From Roseibium limicola (GTDB lineage Bacteria; Pseudomonadota; Alphaproteobacteria; Rhizobiales; Stappiaceae): DNA of 64,000 nucleotides. The stretch spans positions 1 to 64,000 of the forward strand of contig NZ_JAFLNF010000002.1 in NCBI RefSeq assembly GCF_017313085.1. Direction: 5' to 3'. Positions within the stretch are counted from its first letter, which is position 1, and each line of letters begins with the position of its first letter. A program made the position numbers and the translations under genes. Shown one piece after another: positions 34,250 through 42,777 of the stretch. A model generated the notes under the pieces. It was not told the DNA's origin. It did not search any database and saw nothing but the letters and a program-made list of their open reading frames with translations.

Positions 34250-34993
34250 ATGCTCGAAGTACAAAGCCTTGCCAAGCATTTTGGCGGGATCCGCGCCGTC
34301 GACGGCTGCAGTTTCATGGTTCCCAAAGGCAGCATCACGGCCCTTATCGGTCCCAATGGTGCAGGCAAGACGACAGCATTCAACTGTATCAGCCGGACCA
34401 CTCAACCGACATCCGGTCAGGTCCTTCTGGATGGAAAACGCATCGACCAGCTGCGTCCGCACAAGATCACCCGAATGGGTCTGAGCCGGACGTTTCAGAT
34501 CAGCCGCAATCTCGCCGACATGACGGTTCTGGAGAACGTCATCTGCCAGGCGCGGATCGGTGGTTGGAGGGACCTCTTCAAGCCGGCTCTGGGCGCAGAG
34601 GAAGTGGACAAAGCCATGGAGATCCTCGACTTCCTTGGCATCACCCGCATTGCCTTCGAAGATGGCTCCAATCTCTCCTATGGCCAGAAGAAATTGATGG
34701 ATCTGGCGGCGCTCCTGATGAGTGATCCGAAGATCATCCTGCTCGATGAACCTGCCGGGGGCGTCAACCCGACCCTTCTTGAAGAGATCGTCGGCCACAT
34801 TCGCAAACTCAACGACCAGGGCATGACGGTGCTGATCGTCGAACACAACATGGATCTGGTGATGCGCCTGTCCCACAAGATCGTCGTGATGGCGCAAGGT
34901 CGGGTGATCGCCGACGGCAAGCCGGAAGAAATTCGTGAAAACCCGGCCGTCCTCGATGCATATCTCGGCGGTGTCCTTGAGGAGGCTGCATAA
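34250..34993 (+). CDS. livG: Branched-chain-type ABC ATPase LivG
   Basis: This 247-aa ATPase has Walker A GPNGAGKT, signature LSYGQKKLMDLAALL and Walker B IILLDEPAGGVNP. The LivG-specific insertion region is present after the Q-loop. The start is placed at the ATG at 34250 with a weak AGGG seven nt upstream; a GTG at 34232 would add six residues. It energises uptake together with LivF, and its stop overlaps the livF ATG (TAATG). Confidence 0.93.
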   Translation: MLEVQSLAKHFGGIRAVDGCSFMVPKGSITALIGPNGAGKTTAFNCISRTTQPTSGQVLLDGKRIDQLRPHKITRMGLSRTFQISRNLADMTVLENVICQARIGGWRDLFKPALGAEEVDKAMEILDFLGITRIAFEDGSNLSYGQKKLMDLAALLMSDPKIILLDEPAGGVNPTLLEEIVGHIRKLNDQGMTVLIVEHNMDLVMRLSHKIVVMAQGRVIADGKPEEIRENPAVLDAYLGGVLEEAA

Positions 34994-35721
34994 TGAGCGA
35001 ACTCCTGCATGTCTCCAATGTGACCGCCGGCTACGGTGACGGGCCTGCCATTCTCGATGGCGCGGAGCTGACCGTTGAGCCGGGCAAGGTTCACTGCATC
35101 ATCGGCCCCAACGGCGCCGGTAAATCGACCCTTCTGAAAGCCATCTGCGGCATGCTGAAAGTGCGCAAGGGCGATGTTTTGTATCGCGGCGAAAGCCTCA
35201 AGGGCCTGCGCCCGGATCAGGTCCTGCGTAAGGGCATCTGCTTCGTACCTCAGGAGCGGGCGCTGTTTCCGAAGATGACCGTGCGCGAAAACATGCGTAT
35301 GGGCGGATTTTCGCTCCCTGACACCTCCAATCTGGAAAAGCGTATCGATGAGATCGAGGAGCGCTTTCCGATCCTGAAGGAACGCCGTGACCAACACGCG
35401 GGCACCATGTCTGGTGGCCAGCAACAGACGCTGGCGATGGCCCGCACGATGATCCTCAAGCCCGATATCGTGATGCTTGATGAGCCGTCGCTCGGCCTGG
35501 CGCCGAAGATTGTACAGGAAATGTTCGACATCATGCGGATGATGGCCGCCGAAGGCATCACCATTCTGCTGGTTGAGCAGAATGCTCTGATGGGGCTGAA
35601 GAATTCCGACTGGGGCGTGGTTCTGGATCTGGGGAAGACGTTGTTTTCCGGACCGGCCAAGGACGTCCTGCAGGATCCGCGCATCCAGGATCTTTATCTT
35701 GGCGGCAGCAAGGCGGCCTGA
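34993..35721 (+). CDS. livF: Branched-chain-type ABC ATPase LivF
   Basis: This 242-aa ATPase has Walker A GPNGAGKS, signature MSGGQQQTLAMARTM and Walker B IVMLDEPSLGLAP. The LivF-type VPQERALFPKMTVREN segment is present. It overlaps livG by one nucleotide and is followed by livH after 11 nt. Unlike the transporter at 3005-6414, all parts are separate genes here. Confidence 0.93.
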   Translation: MSELLHVSNVTAGYGDGPAILDGAELTVEPGKVHCIIGPNGAGKSTLLKAICGMLKVRKGDVLYRGESLKGLRPDQVLRKGICFVPQERALFPKMTVRENMRMGGFSLPDTSNLEKRIDEIEERFPILKERRDQHAGTMSGGQQQTLAMARTMILKPDIVMLDEPSLGLAPKIVQEMFDIMRMMAAEGITILLVEQNALMGLKNSDWGVVLDLGKTLFSGPAKDVLQDPRIQDLYLGGSKAA

Positions 35722-35732
35722 GGAGAGACAAT

Positions 35733-36611
35733 ATGGCAGACATACTTCAAACACTCATTCTCGGCCTTGCACTTGGCGGTGTCTTCGCGCTGATGGGCTC
35801 CGGTCTCAGCCTGGTTTTCGGCGTCATGCGCATCGTCAACCTGGCACACCCGGTGATGATCATTGCCGGTGCTTACGTGGCCTATTGGGGCTTCAAGCTT
35901 TACGGCATCGACCCTCTGGTGATGTTGCCCGTCGCAATCGTCATTCTCGCGGTTATCGGGATCCTTCTTTACAAACTGGTCTTCGAGCGTGAGGCACGCT
36001 CGGCCAAGTATTCCGAGATGACCGTTCTCCTGACCTTCGCCGTGGCAATGATCGTCGAGGGCGCACTTGGTGGGCTCTTTACCAACACCCAGCGCGTGAC
36101 ATCGCCAGCATATGCCACCGACGCCATCTTCATTGGTGACGTGTTCATTCCCACAGGTCAGCTGTACGCAGGCATTCTGTCGCTGGTGATCATCGCCGGC
36201 TTGGCGTTGTTCCTCAAATACTCGCGCTTTGGCTATGCCATCCGCGCGACGACGCAGAACCGCGAAGCTGCCGAACTTCTGGGTGTCAACGTCAGCATGG
36301 TGGCGCTGGTCAGCTTCGCCATCGGTATCGGCCTCGCCGGGGCGGCGGGAAGTCTGGTGTCCTTCGTCTTCTCGTTCTTCCCTGCCAAACACTGGGAGTG
36401 GATCGCTGTTCTCATGTCGCTGGTCGTTCTGGGCGGAATGGGCTCGCTTCTGGGCACGGTTGTCGCCTCGTTCCTGCTCAGTGTGATCGCAGCTTTTGTC
36501 GGTACCTATATCGGGGCAACCTGGTCAACGATGACTTTCTTTCTCGCCCTGTTCCTCATTCTTCTCGTACGGCCCCAGGGGTTGTTCGGTGAAAAGCCGG
36601 AGCTTGCATGA
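35733..36611 (+). CDS. livH: Branched-chain-type ABC permease LivH
   Basis: This 292-aa membrane protein has the LivH N-terminal motif LGGVFALMGSGLSLVFGVMRIVNLAHP and the C-terminal LGGMGSLLGTVVASFLLSVI. GAGGAGAG precedes the ATG. It overlaps livM by 4 nt (ATGA) and forms the transmembrane channel with it. Confidence 0.93.
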   Translation: MADILQTLILGLALGGVFALMGSGLSLVFGVMRIVNLAHPVMIIAGAYVAYWGFKLYGIDPLVMLPVAIVILAVIGILLYKLVFEREARSAKYSEMTVLLTFAVAMIVEGALGGLFTNTQRVTSPAYATDAIFIGDVFIPTGQLYAGILSLVIIAGLALFLKYSRFGYAIRATTQNREAAELLGVNVSMVALVSFAIGIGLAGAAGSLVSFVFSFFPAKHWEWIAVLMSLVVLGGMGSLLGTVVASFLLSVIAAFVGTYIGATWSTMTFFLALFLILLVRPQGLFGEKPELA

Positions 36612-37648
36612 TGTCCATTGCTTTTCAGGATACCTCAAACGTTCTCCAGGCCCGGGCCGAACACAACGCCAAGCTGGCGCTGCGGGCAGACCGCAAGCGG
36701 GTCACCTGGTTCCCGGTCGTGGTGCTGGGCTTGCTTCTGGCCTTGCCGGCGTTGCAGTTCGTCGGGAACTACAACTACGTCCTGCATCTGATCCTCTTCA
36801 CGGCCTGTTATGCGACGATGGCATCAGGCTGGAATATCCTCGGCGGGTTCACCGGCTATATCTCGCTGGGCCATAACGTCTTCTTCTGCATCGGCGGCTA
36901 TTTCGCCGGGATGATCCTGGCCCGTTACGGCGTTTCAACACTCGTGACAGCGCCTTTGGCTGGTTTGATTTGTGCAGCTGTCGGATATCTCATCGGCCGG
37001 ATCACGCTGAAAACCCGCGGTCCGAGCTTCATTATCTCGTCGCTGGCACTGGTGATGATTGCCCGCATTCTCTTCGACAACTGGCACTTCGTTGGTGGCG
37101 CCAACGGTGTTGCCTTGCCGGCAAATGACTTGAGCGTGGTCTGGGCCAAGCTGCCTTACTACTACGCTTTCGTTGTGCTCGCCGCTGCCGCTGTCTTCGT
37201 CAGCTACAAGATCAAGCACTCAAAATTCGGATTGGGCCTGCGGGCTATTTCCAAGGACGAGATCAAGGCGGAAAGCGCCGGCATCGACACCCGTACCTAC
37301 AAGACGCTGGCCTTTGCCATCTCAGCTGCCTTCGTCGGCATGGCCGGGGCGATCTGGGGTGAATATCTCACCTACATCCGCCCTAACATCTTCCTCGTCA
37401 TTCTGGTCAGCGTGAACATGGTTCTGATGTGCATTCTCGGTGGCAAGGGCACGGTTGCCGGTCCGGTTATCGGCGCCATTCTGATAGTTGCCTTCAACGA
37501 GATCTTCGTCGCAACGCTTGGCTCTTCGGAACTCAACATCCTTGCCTCGGGGCTGATCATGGCCCTGGCGCTGATGTTCTTTCCGCTCGGCGTCATCGGA
37601 ACTCTGGCTGCCAAACACCGGTTGCCCAGAATTCTGAACTGGGATTGA
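36608..37648 (+). CDS. livM: Branched-chain-type ABC permease LivM
   Basis: This 346-aa permease has the LivM motif ASGWNILGGFTGYISLGHN, the cytoplasmic coupling loop region GLGLRAISKDEIKAESAGI, and a C-terminal FFPLGVIGTLA segment. About nine hydrophobic helices are visible after a roughly 30-residue charged N-terminus. It completes the importer; enzymes start 12 nt later, so transport and catabolism share one transcript. Confidence 0.93.
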   Translation: MMSIAFQDTSNVLQARAEHNAKLALRADRKRVTWFPVVVLGLLLALPALQFVGNYNYVLHLILFTACYATMASGWNILGGFTGYISLGHNVFFCIGGYFAGMILARYGVSTLVTAPLAGLICAAVGYLIGRITLKTRGPSFIISSLALVMIARILFDNWHFVGGANGVALPANDLSVVWAKLPYYYAFVVLAAAAVFVSYKIKHSKFGLGLRAISKDEIKAESAGIDTRTYKTLAFAISAAFVGMAGAIWGEYLTYIRPNIFLVILVSVNMVLMCILGGKGTVAGPVIGAILIVAFNEIFVATLGSSELNILASGLIMALALMFFPLGVIGTLAAKHRLPRILNWD

Positions 37649-37660
37649 GGAGAATAGGCA

Positions 37661-38455
37661 ATGAGTTTCACGCTCTACAACGCGCCGCAGTCCACCTGTT
37701 CCCAGCGTGTGCGCTTTACTCTGCATGCCAAGGGGTTGGAATTTCAGGAAAACAGGCTGGATCTCTTCAGCGGTGATCAGTTGAAGCCAGAGTATTTGGC
37801 GATCAACCCCAATGGCGTTGTTCCGGCACTGGTGCATGACGACGTTCCGGTGATCGATAGCGCGGTCATCATGGAATACCTCGAGGATATTCACCCGAAC
37901 GTTGTACCCATGCGACCGAAGGATCCAAAGGAATCCGCCCGGATGCGGGCCATGCTGCGCTTCATTGATGAGGTGCCTGCTCCCGCCATTCGCATTCCTT
38001 CGTATAATCTGGCGTTCTTGCCGCATTTTCAGGCCATGAGCGCGGAGTCTTTCCAGACGCTGTGCGACAGCAAGCCGTTGCGCCGCGAGTTTCTCATGAA
38101 GATGGGACGCAGCGGATTTCCTCAGGAAGATATGGACGAAGCCCTGGGTCGGTTGGGGCGGGCGGTGACCCGTCTGAACGACTGGCTGATAGAGAACGGC
38201 GGTCCCTGGATGATGGGCCATCAGCTGACCTATGCCGACATTGCGCTTATGCCGGTGATCGTGCGGATGGACGATATCAACCTGCATGAGATGTGGGCCG
38301 ACAAGCCGATGGTGTCCGACTGGCTGGCTGCGCTCAAGGCGCACCCGGCCTTTGAGGCTACTTATTATCACGGCTCTCTACTGACCGAAAAATACCCGCA
38401 CTTACAGGCGCTGCGTGACGAACGGGCGCAACAACCCGCCGCGAGGTCTGCGTGA
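37661..38455 (+). CDS. Glutathione S-transferase family protein (beta-etherase-like)
   Basis: This 264-aa GST has an N-terminal thioredoxin-like domain (LYNAPQSTCSQRVRFTLHAKG with the Ser-centred active-site region, PNGVVPALVHDD and IDSAVIMEYL for glutathione binding) and a longer all-helical C-terminal domain. The shape recalls LigE/LigF beta-etherases and isomerase-type GSTs of aromatic catabolism. Possible roles are thioether-forming cleavage of an aryl ether or maleyl-type isomerisation. It overlaps the dioxygenase reading frame region and sits directly after the importer genes. The exact reaction is uncertain. Confidence 0.88.
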   Translation: MSFTLYNAPQSTCSQRVRFTLHAKGLEFQENRLDLFSGDQLKPEYLAINPNGVVPALVHDDVPVIDSAVIMEYLEDIHPNVVPMRPKDPKESARMRAMLRFIDEVPAPAIRIPSYNLAFLPHFQAMSAESFQTLCDSKPLRREFLMKMGRSGFPQEDMDEALGRLGRAVTRLNDWLIENGGPWMMGHQLTYADIALMPVIVRMDDINLHEMWADKPMVSDWLAALKAHPAFEATYYHGSLLTEKYPHLQALRDERAQQPAARSA

Positions 38456-38466
38456 TGGAGGCTCAA

Positions 38467-39393
38467 ATGAATACCCGCGTTCCGCCGCAACGGCTGATTG
38501 CCACTGAAGACGACGTGACGCCGATGGTTCTCGCGGCGATGGATCAGACGACTGATCCGCGCTTCAAGGAAATCATCACCTCGCTGGTGCGCCATCTCCA
38601 CGCTTTCATCCAGGAGGTACGTCCGACTGAGGAGGAATACGAGCGCGGCTTGCAGATCCTCAACGCCATTGGCCAGCAAACAGATGACACCCACAATGAG
38701 GCCGTGCTGATCTGTGACGTTCTGGGAGCTTCCACGCTGATTGACCTGATCAACAACGATGGCATGCAGGGCGAAACCATGTCGGCACTGCTCGGCCCGT
38801 TTTATCGCGGCAATGCCCCGCACTGTGGTCACGGCGAAAGCATTGCCCGAAGCAGCACCTCCGGTGATCCGCTGATCCTGAAAGGACGGGTTCTGGACGT
38901 TAACGGTGCACCAATTGCCGGTGCCAAACTTGATGTCTGGCAGGCGTCTCCCGATGGGCTTTATGAAAATCAGGATCGCGAGCAGGATGACTTCAACCTG
39001 CGGGGATTGTTCACCACCAATAAGGATGGCGAATACCTGATCCGGACCACGAAACCCGCCGGGTACCCGGTGCCGGTTCACACCACCACGGGCGATTTGC
39101 TCCGGGCGCAAAACCGTACGCCGATGCGACCCGCGCATGTGCATTTCATCGTCTCGGCGCCTGAGCACAAGACATTGGTTACCCAGATCTTTTCCGACAC
39201 GGATGAGGCGATGATCAGTGATGTGGTCTTCGGCGCCAAGGAACAGATTGCGGGCGATCTGCAACGGCACGATACGCCGATGGCAGATTATCCCGATCAG
39301 GTGCCACCGTTTTACACCTGCACCTATGATTTCATTCTGAAGCCCGGCGTTCCGACGTTTCCCGAGCCGCCGATCAAGGGGAAAGTTTCGTGA
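38467..39393 (+). CDS. Intradiol ring-cleavage dioxygenase (hydroxyquinol 1,2-dioxygenase type)
   Basis: This 308-aa nonheme Fe(III) enzyme has an N-terminal helical dimerisation domain and a catalytic beta-sandwich. The four iron ligands are visible: Tyr in SPDGLYENQD, Tyr in KPAGYPVPVH, and two His in RPAHVHFIVSAP. RPAHVHFIVSAPEHKTLVTQ and the NLRGLF segment favour hydroxyquinol 1,2-dioxygenase over catechol dioxygenase. The product would be maleylacetate if hydroxyquinol is the substrate. I use the ATG at 38467 because GGAGG lies six nt upstream; upstream in-frame ATG/GTG codons are part of that site. The stop overlaps the SDR start (GTGA). Confidence 0.92.
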   Translation: MNTRVPPQRLIATEDDVTPMVLAAMDQTTDPRFKEIITSLVRHLHAFIQEVRPTEEEYERGLQILNAIGQQTDDTHNEAVLICDVLGASTLIDLINNDGMQGETMSALLGPFYRGNAPHCGHGESIARSSTSGDPLILKGRVLDVNGAPIAGAKLDVWQASPDGLYENQDREQDDFNLRGLFTTNKDGEYLIRTTKPAGYPVPVHTTTGDLLRAQNRTPMRPAHVHFIVSAPEHKTLVTQIFSDTDEAMISDVVFGAKEQIAGDLQRHDTPMADYPDQVPPFYTCTYDFILKPGVPTFPEPPIKGKVS

Positions 39394-40136
39394 GCATGAT
39401 TTTGACAGACAAGGTGGCGCTGGTGGTCGGTGGCTCCGGTGGCATTGGGGCAGCCTCTGCCAAGCTTCTGGCAGAGGCCGGATGCAAGGTGGTAATCGGT
39501 TATCGCTCCAATGAGGCGAAGGCAAAATCTCTTCTGCAGGACCTGTCCGGAACCGGGCACAGGGCGCTGCATGTCGATGTGATGGACAGTGCTTCGATTA
39601 TCGCGCTGATTGCCGAGCTGAAAGCGGACTACGGACGGTTGGACATTCTGGTCAATTCCGCAGGCACCACCACGCCTGTGGCCCATGCAGATCTGGACGG
39701 GTTGACCGATGAGATCATCGATGAGGTTTTTGCCTCGAATGTTCGCGGTGTCTTTGCCACCATTCGCGCCAGCGCCGAGTTGCTGAAGGCCAGCGGTGAT
39801 GCGGTCATCATCAACGTGTCCTCGATTGCAGCGTTCAAGGGCTTTGGCTCTTCCGTGGCCTATTGCGGTGCCAAGGCAGCGCTCGATTCCATGACCCATA
39901 CGCTGGCACTGGCTCTGGGGCCGGAAATCCGGATTCTCTCTGTTTCGCCGGGCATGGTCGCGACCGACTTTGTGCCGGGGCGGACACGCGAGCAGGTGGA
40001 AAAAGCCGGCGCTGCGACGCCGCTGAAAAAGGTGGTGGAAGCAGAAGATGTAGCGCGTGCGATTTTCTCAAGCGTTGCTTATCTGACCCATTCGACCGGC
40101 ACCCGGATTGTGGTGGATGCGGGACGGGGGCTCTGA
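39390..40136 (+). CDS. Short-chain dehydrogenase/reductase
   Basis: This 248-aa classical SDR has GGSGGIGAA near residue 14, ILVNSAG near 86, NVSSIAAF with the catalytic Ser, and AYCGAKAA with Tyr and Lys. It starts at GTG overlapping the dioxygenase stop; an ATG two codons later is equally possible. It likely oxidises or reduces an alcohol/carbonyl on the imported aromatic or a ring-cleavage product. It is followed after 3 nt by the BKACE gene. Confidence 0.9.
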   Translation: MSMILTDKVALVVGGSGGIGAASAKLLAEAGCKVVIGYRSNEAKAKSLLQDLSGTGHRALHVDVMDSASIIALIAELKADYGRLDILVNSAGTTTPVAHADLDGLTDEIIDEVFASNVRGVFATIRASAELLKASGDAVIINVSSIAAFKGFGSSVAYCGAKAALDSMTHTLALALGPEIRILSVSPGMVATDFVPGRTREQVEKAGAATPLKKVVEAEDVARAIFSSVAYLTHSTGTRIVVDAGRGL

Positions 40137-40139
40137 GCG

Positions 40140-41018
40140 ATGGCGCGCAAGACAATCATCACCTGTGCTGTCACCGGCAATCTGACCACCCGCGAACAGC
40201 ATTCCGGGTTGCCGGCAACGCCTGAAGAAATCGCGACCGCCTGCCTTGAGGCAGCTGACGCGGGGGCGGCCATTGCCCACATCCACGTGCGGGATCCGCA
40301 GACGGCCAAGCCGTCGATGGAGCTGGAGCTCTACGCCCTGGTGGTGGAGCTTATCCGGCAAAAGAACACGGATCTGATCCTCAATATCACAACGGGGCCG
40401 GGGGGGCGCTTTGTTCCGTCCGACGCGGATCCTTCCGTGGCCGGTCCAGGAACCACCATTCTGCCGCCGGAAAAACGCGTCGAGCATATTGCCCGATTGA
40501 AGCCGGAGATCTGCACGCTGGATTTCAACACCATGAATTCCGGGGCTCAGGTGGTCATCAACACGCCGCGCAATGTGCGGATCATGGCAGAGATTATTCG
40601 CGACAATGGTGTCAAGCCGGAGCTTGAGCTCTTCGACACCGGCGACATCGTTTTGGCCAATGACTTTCTGAAGCAGGGCCTGATCGAGGGGGCGCCCATG
40701 TGCTCGCTGGTGACCGGCGTCAAATACGGGTTGCCCAGCACCCCGGACGCCATGGCCATGGCATCGCGCATGTTACCGCCCAACGCCGCCTGGACCGGTT
40801 TTGGTGTTGGACGTTGGGCCTTTCCGATGCTGGTGCAGTCCTGGCTGCTCGGCGGACATGTGCGCATCGGCATGGAAGACACCGTCTACATTGGCAAGGG
40901 ACAGCTGACGACCGGTAACGGTGAGCTGACGGCCCGCGCCAGAGAATTTATCGAAAAGCTTGGAGGCGAAGTCGCCAGCACCGGAGAGGCCCGGCAGATG
41001 CTGGGTCTCGCCGACTAA
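40140..41018 (+). CDS. Beta-keto acid cleavage enzyme (BKACE, DUF849)
   Basis: This 292-aa TIM-barrel enzyme of the Kce family has the zinc ligands His47 and His49 in AHIHVRDP, and a C-terminal Glu in RIGMEDTVYIGKG. BKACEs transfer the beta-keto fragment onto acetyl-CoA: a beta-keto acid plus acetyl-CoA gives acetoacetate plus a new acyl-CoA. In this operon the natural candidate is 3-oxoadipate or maleylacetate from ring cleavage, which would yield succinyl-CoA or an unsaturated analogue. Known family substrates include several beta-keto acids, but the one used here is inference. Confidence 0.9.
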   Translation: MARKTIITCAVTGNLTTREQHSGLPATPEEIATACLEAADAGAAIAHIHVRDPQTAKPSMELELYALVVELIRQKNTDLILNITTGPGGRFVPSDADPSVAGPGTTILPPEKRVEHIARLKPEICTLDFNTMNSGAQVVINTPRNVRIMAEIIRDNGVKPELELFDTGDIVLANDFLKQGLIEGAPMCSLVTGVKYGLPSTPDAMAMASRMLPPNAAWTGFGVGRWAFPMLVQSWLLGGHVRIGMEDTVYIGKGQLTTGNGELTARAREFIEKLGGEVASTGEARQMLGLAD

Positions 41019-41042
41019 CAGGAAGCGACGGGGAGGAAGCCC

Positions 41043-42047
41043 ATGAATATTCAAAACAACAAGGTCGCCGGTGAGGCCCTCTGGGTCACCGAGAAATCCG
41101 CAGATCTGGACAATCTGCTGATCGACGTCATTGAGGCCGAGCGGCCGCGTCCGGGACCCGGACAGGTGCTGATCGAGATCCGTGCCGCAGGCGTCAACCC
41201 ATCTGACGTAAAGGCCTCGCTCGGCCATATGCCGCATGCCATCTGGCCACGGGTTCCGGGCCGGGATTTTTCCGGTGTCGTCGTCGAGGGACCCTCGCAT
41301 TTGCTCGGCACCGAAGTCTGGGGCGGGGGCGGGGAACTGGGTATCACCCAGAATGGCTCGCACGCCCGTTACATGGCTTTGCCTCAGGCGGCTGTGCGCG
41401 AAAAGCCGGCGAATTTCTCGTTTGAGGAAGCCGGTTCCATCGGCGTTCCGTTCATCACTGCCTTCGAGGGCCTGCAAGAGGCCGGTGGCGTTCAGCCTTG
41501 GGATAATGTTCTGGTGTGTGGCGCCAACGGTAAGGTGGGCCAGGCCGCCATTCAGCTGGCAACCATGGCCGGCGCCAATGTCTTCGGCGTGGAATACAAG
41601 CCGATGGAGTTTCTCGGCCACGCCTCACAGCCGGTCGAAATGTTCGATAGCTCGTCTCAGGATGTCGCCGAGCTGGTGCGCGAAAAGACCGGTGGTCGTG
41701 GCGCCGATATCATTTTCAATACGGTGGGAAGTCCCTATTTCGAGATGGCCAACAAGGCGCTCGCCAGACAAGGGCGGCAGATTTTCATCTCGACCTTTGA
41801 TCGCGCGGTCGACTTCGACATTTTCACCTTCTTCCGGGGGCGTCACAAGTTCATCGGGGTCGATACACTGGCGCTCGACAGTGTCTATGGCGCCCGGATT
41901 TTCGACATGTTGAAGCCGAAGTTCGAGAGCGGCGCGTTGAAGCCTTTCCCGATCACGCCGGAGACGGTTTACGGACTGGCGGATGCGGCAAAGGCCTATG
42001 CCTCGGTTCTGCGTTCGACGCCGGAACGCGTCATCCTCAAACCCTAG
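41043..42047 (+). CDS. MDR-superfamily NAD(P)H-dependent enone/quinone oxidoreductase
   Basis: This 334-aa medium-chain dehydrogenase/reductase has the GroES-like N-terminal domain (GVNPSDVKASLGHMP, RVPGRDFSGVV) and a nucleotide-binding domain with VCGANGKVGQAAIQLA. The Cys/His zinc ligands of alcohol dehydrogenases are absent, so it belongs to the zinc-free quinone/enone reductases that reduce C=C bonds next to carbonyls. In this context it could reduce maleylacetate to 3-oxoadipate. GGGGAGGAAG precedes the ATG. Confidence 0.88.
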   Translation: MNIQNNKVAGEALWVTEKSADLDNLLIDVIEAERPRPGPGQVLIEIRAAGVNPSDVKASLGHMPHAIWPRVPGRDFSGVVVEGPSHLLGTEVWGGGGELGITQNGSHARYMALPQAAVREKPANFSFEEAGSIGVPFITAFEGLQEAGGVQPWDNVLVCGANGKVGQAAIQLATMAGANVFGVEYKPMEFLGHASQPVEMFDSSSQDVAELVREKTGGRGADIIFNTVGSPYFEMANKALARQGRQIFISTFDRAVDFDIFTFFRGRHKFIGVDTLALDSVYGARIFDMLKPKFESGALKPFPITPETVYGLADAAKAYASVLRSTPERVILKP

Positions 42048-42096
42048 CCCGTCAAGCAGAAACAGGCACACGCAAATATCACGAAGGAAGCAAGCC

Positions 42097-42447
42097 GTGC
42101 AGGTAACCCCGATCAACGACGCCAAGGCGTATGAAGCACCGGAACATTACGGCATGGCTTGCCTTCGACTACAGGGAAAAGAAGCCAGCGCGACCTCCGC
42201 AATGTGGGTCGGGCTGTCTCACATTCTGCCCGGTGGGCACACATCCCTGAAAGCTTCCGACCAGGAAAAAATCTACGTGGTCGTGGCCGGAGAAGTGACA
42301 ATCGGCACCGGTCAGGAGACGGCCACTCTTGGCCCTCTGGATTCCTGCGTCATTGCGCCGGGGGAGCCGCGCAAACTGGAAAATCGCACCAATGCGCCGG
42401 CAAGCATTCTTCTTGTCATGGAAGAAGTCAGGCCAACGGACACATGA
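42097..42447 (+). CDS. Small cupin at the end of the aromatic operon
   Basis: This 116-aa cupin has motif 1 (GGHTSLKASDQEKIYVVVAGEVTIGTG) with partial metal-ligand pattern and motif 2 (LDSCVIAPGEPRKLENRTNAPA) lacking the usual His. The metal site is therefore degenerate and a sensing or non-catalytic role is possible. I place the start at a GTG six nt after GAAGGAAG; the frame is open farther upstream but overlaps the MDR gene. It is 49 nt after the MDR stop. Confidence 0.75.
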   Translation: MQVTPINDAKAYEAPEHYGMACLRLQGKEASATSAMWVGLSHILPGGHTSLKASDQEKIYVVVAGEVTIGTGQETATLGPLDSCVIAPGEPRKLENRTNAPASILLVMEEVRPTDT

Positions 42448-42777
42448 AGCGGTAAGCCTTGTGTTGGTAAAAATTCAATATATTTTTCAAAGTCCTATTC
42501 TTCCTTAGAGATGATTTTTCAGGGGGATGGAGCGCAAGGGTCACGTTGTGTCTGGCGTTTCTCGACAGGAAAAAAAGCTTTCCCGACCAGCGCGCCTTGC
42601 AGTACCGATGGAGGCAGAATCGATCCCGGTTCAGTCCATTTGGTTTCGCTCAGGCTCGACATCGACGGTCTCTGAAGGTCGTCTTTTTGTCAGCGAAGCC
42701 CAGCCAGAAAGACCCGCGCCACCTGCCAACAGGAGTGCGTTTGGGTCTCAACTTGCAAACTCCCATGAGGTACTGCC
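42448..42777. other. 330-nt intergenic region before the amidohydrolase gene
   Basis: The first 80 nt are unusually AT-rich (AAAAATTCAATATATTTTTC near 42470) and are probably a promoter zone. An open frame from 42527 has its ribosome-binding-like AGGGGG directly abutting the ATG and a product without recognisable features, so I do not call it. No clear terminator or operator was seen. Confidence 0.5.

Noticed and set aside
33755-35754. 380- and 358-aa minus-strand frames
   Set aside because: Antisense to the binding protein, livG and livF genes; no recognisable domains.
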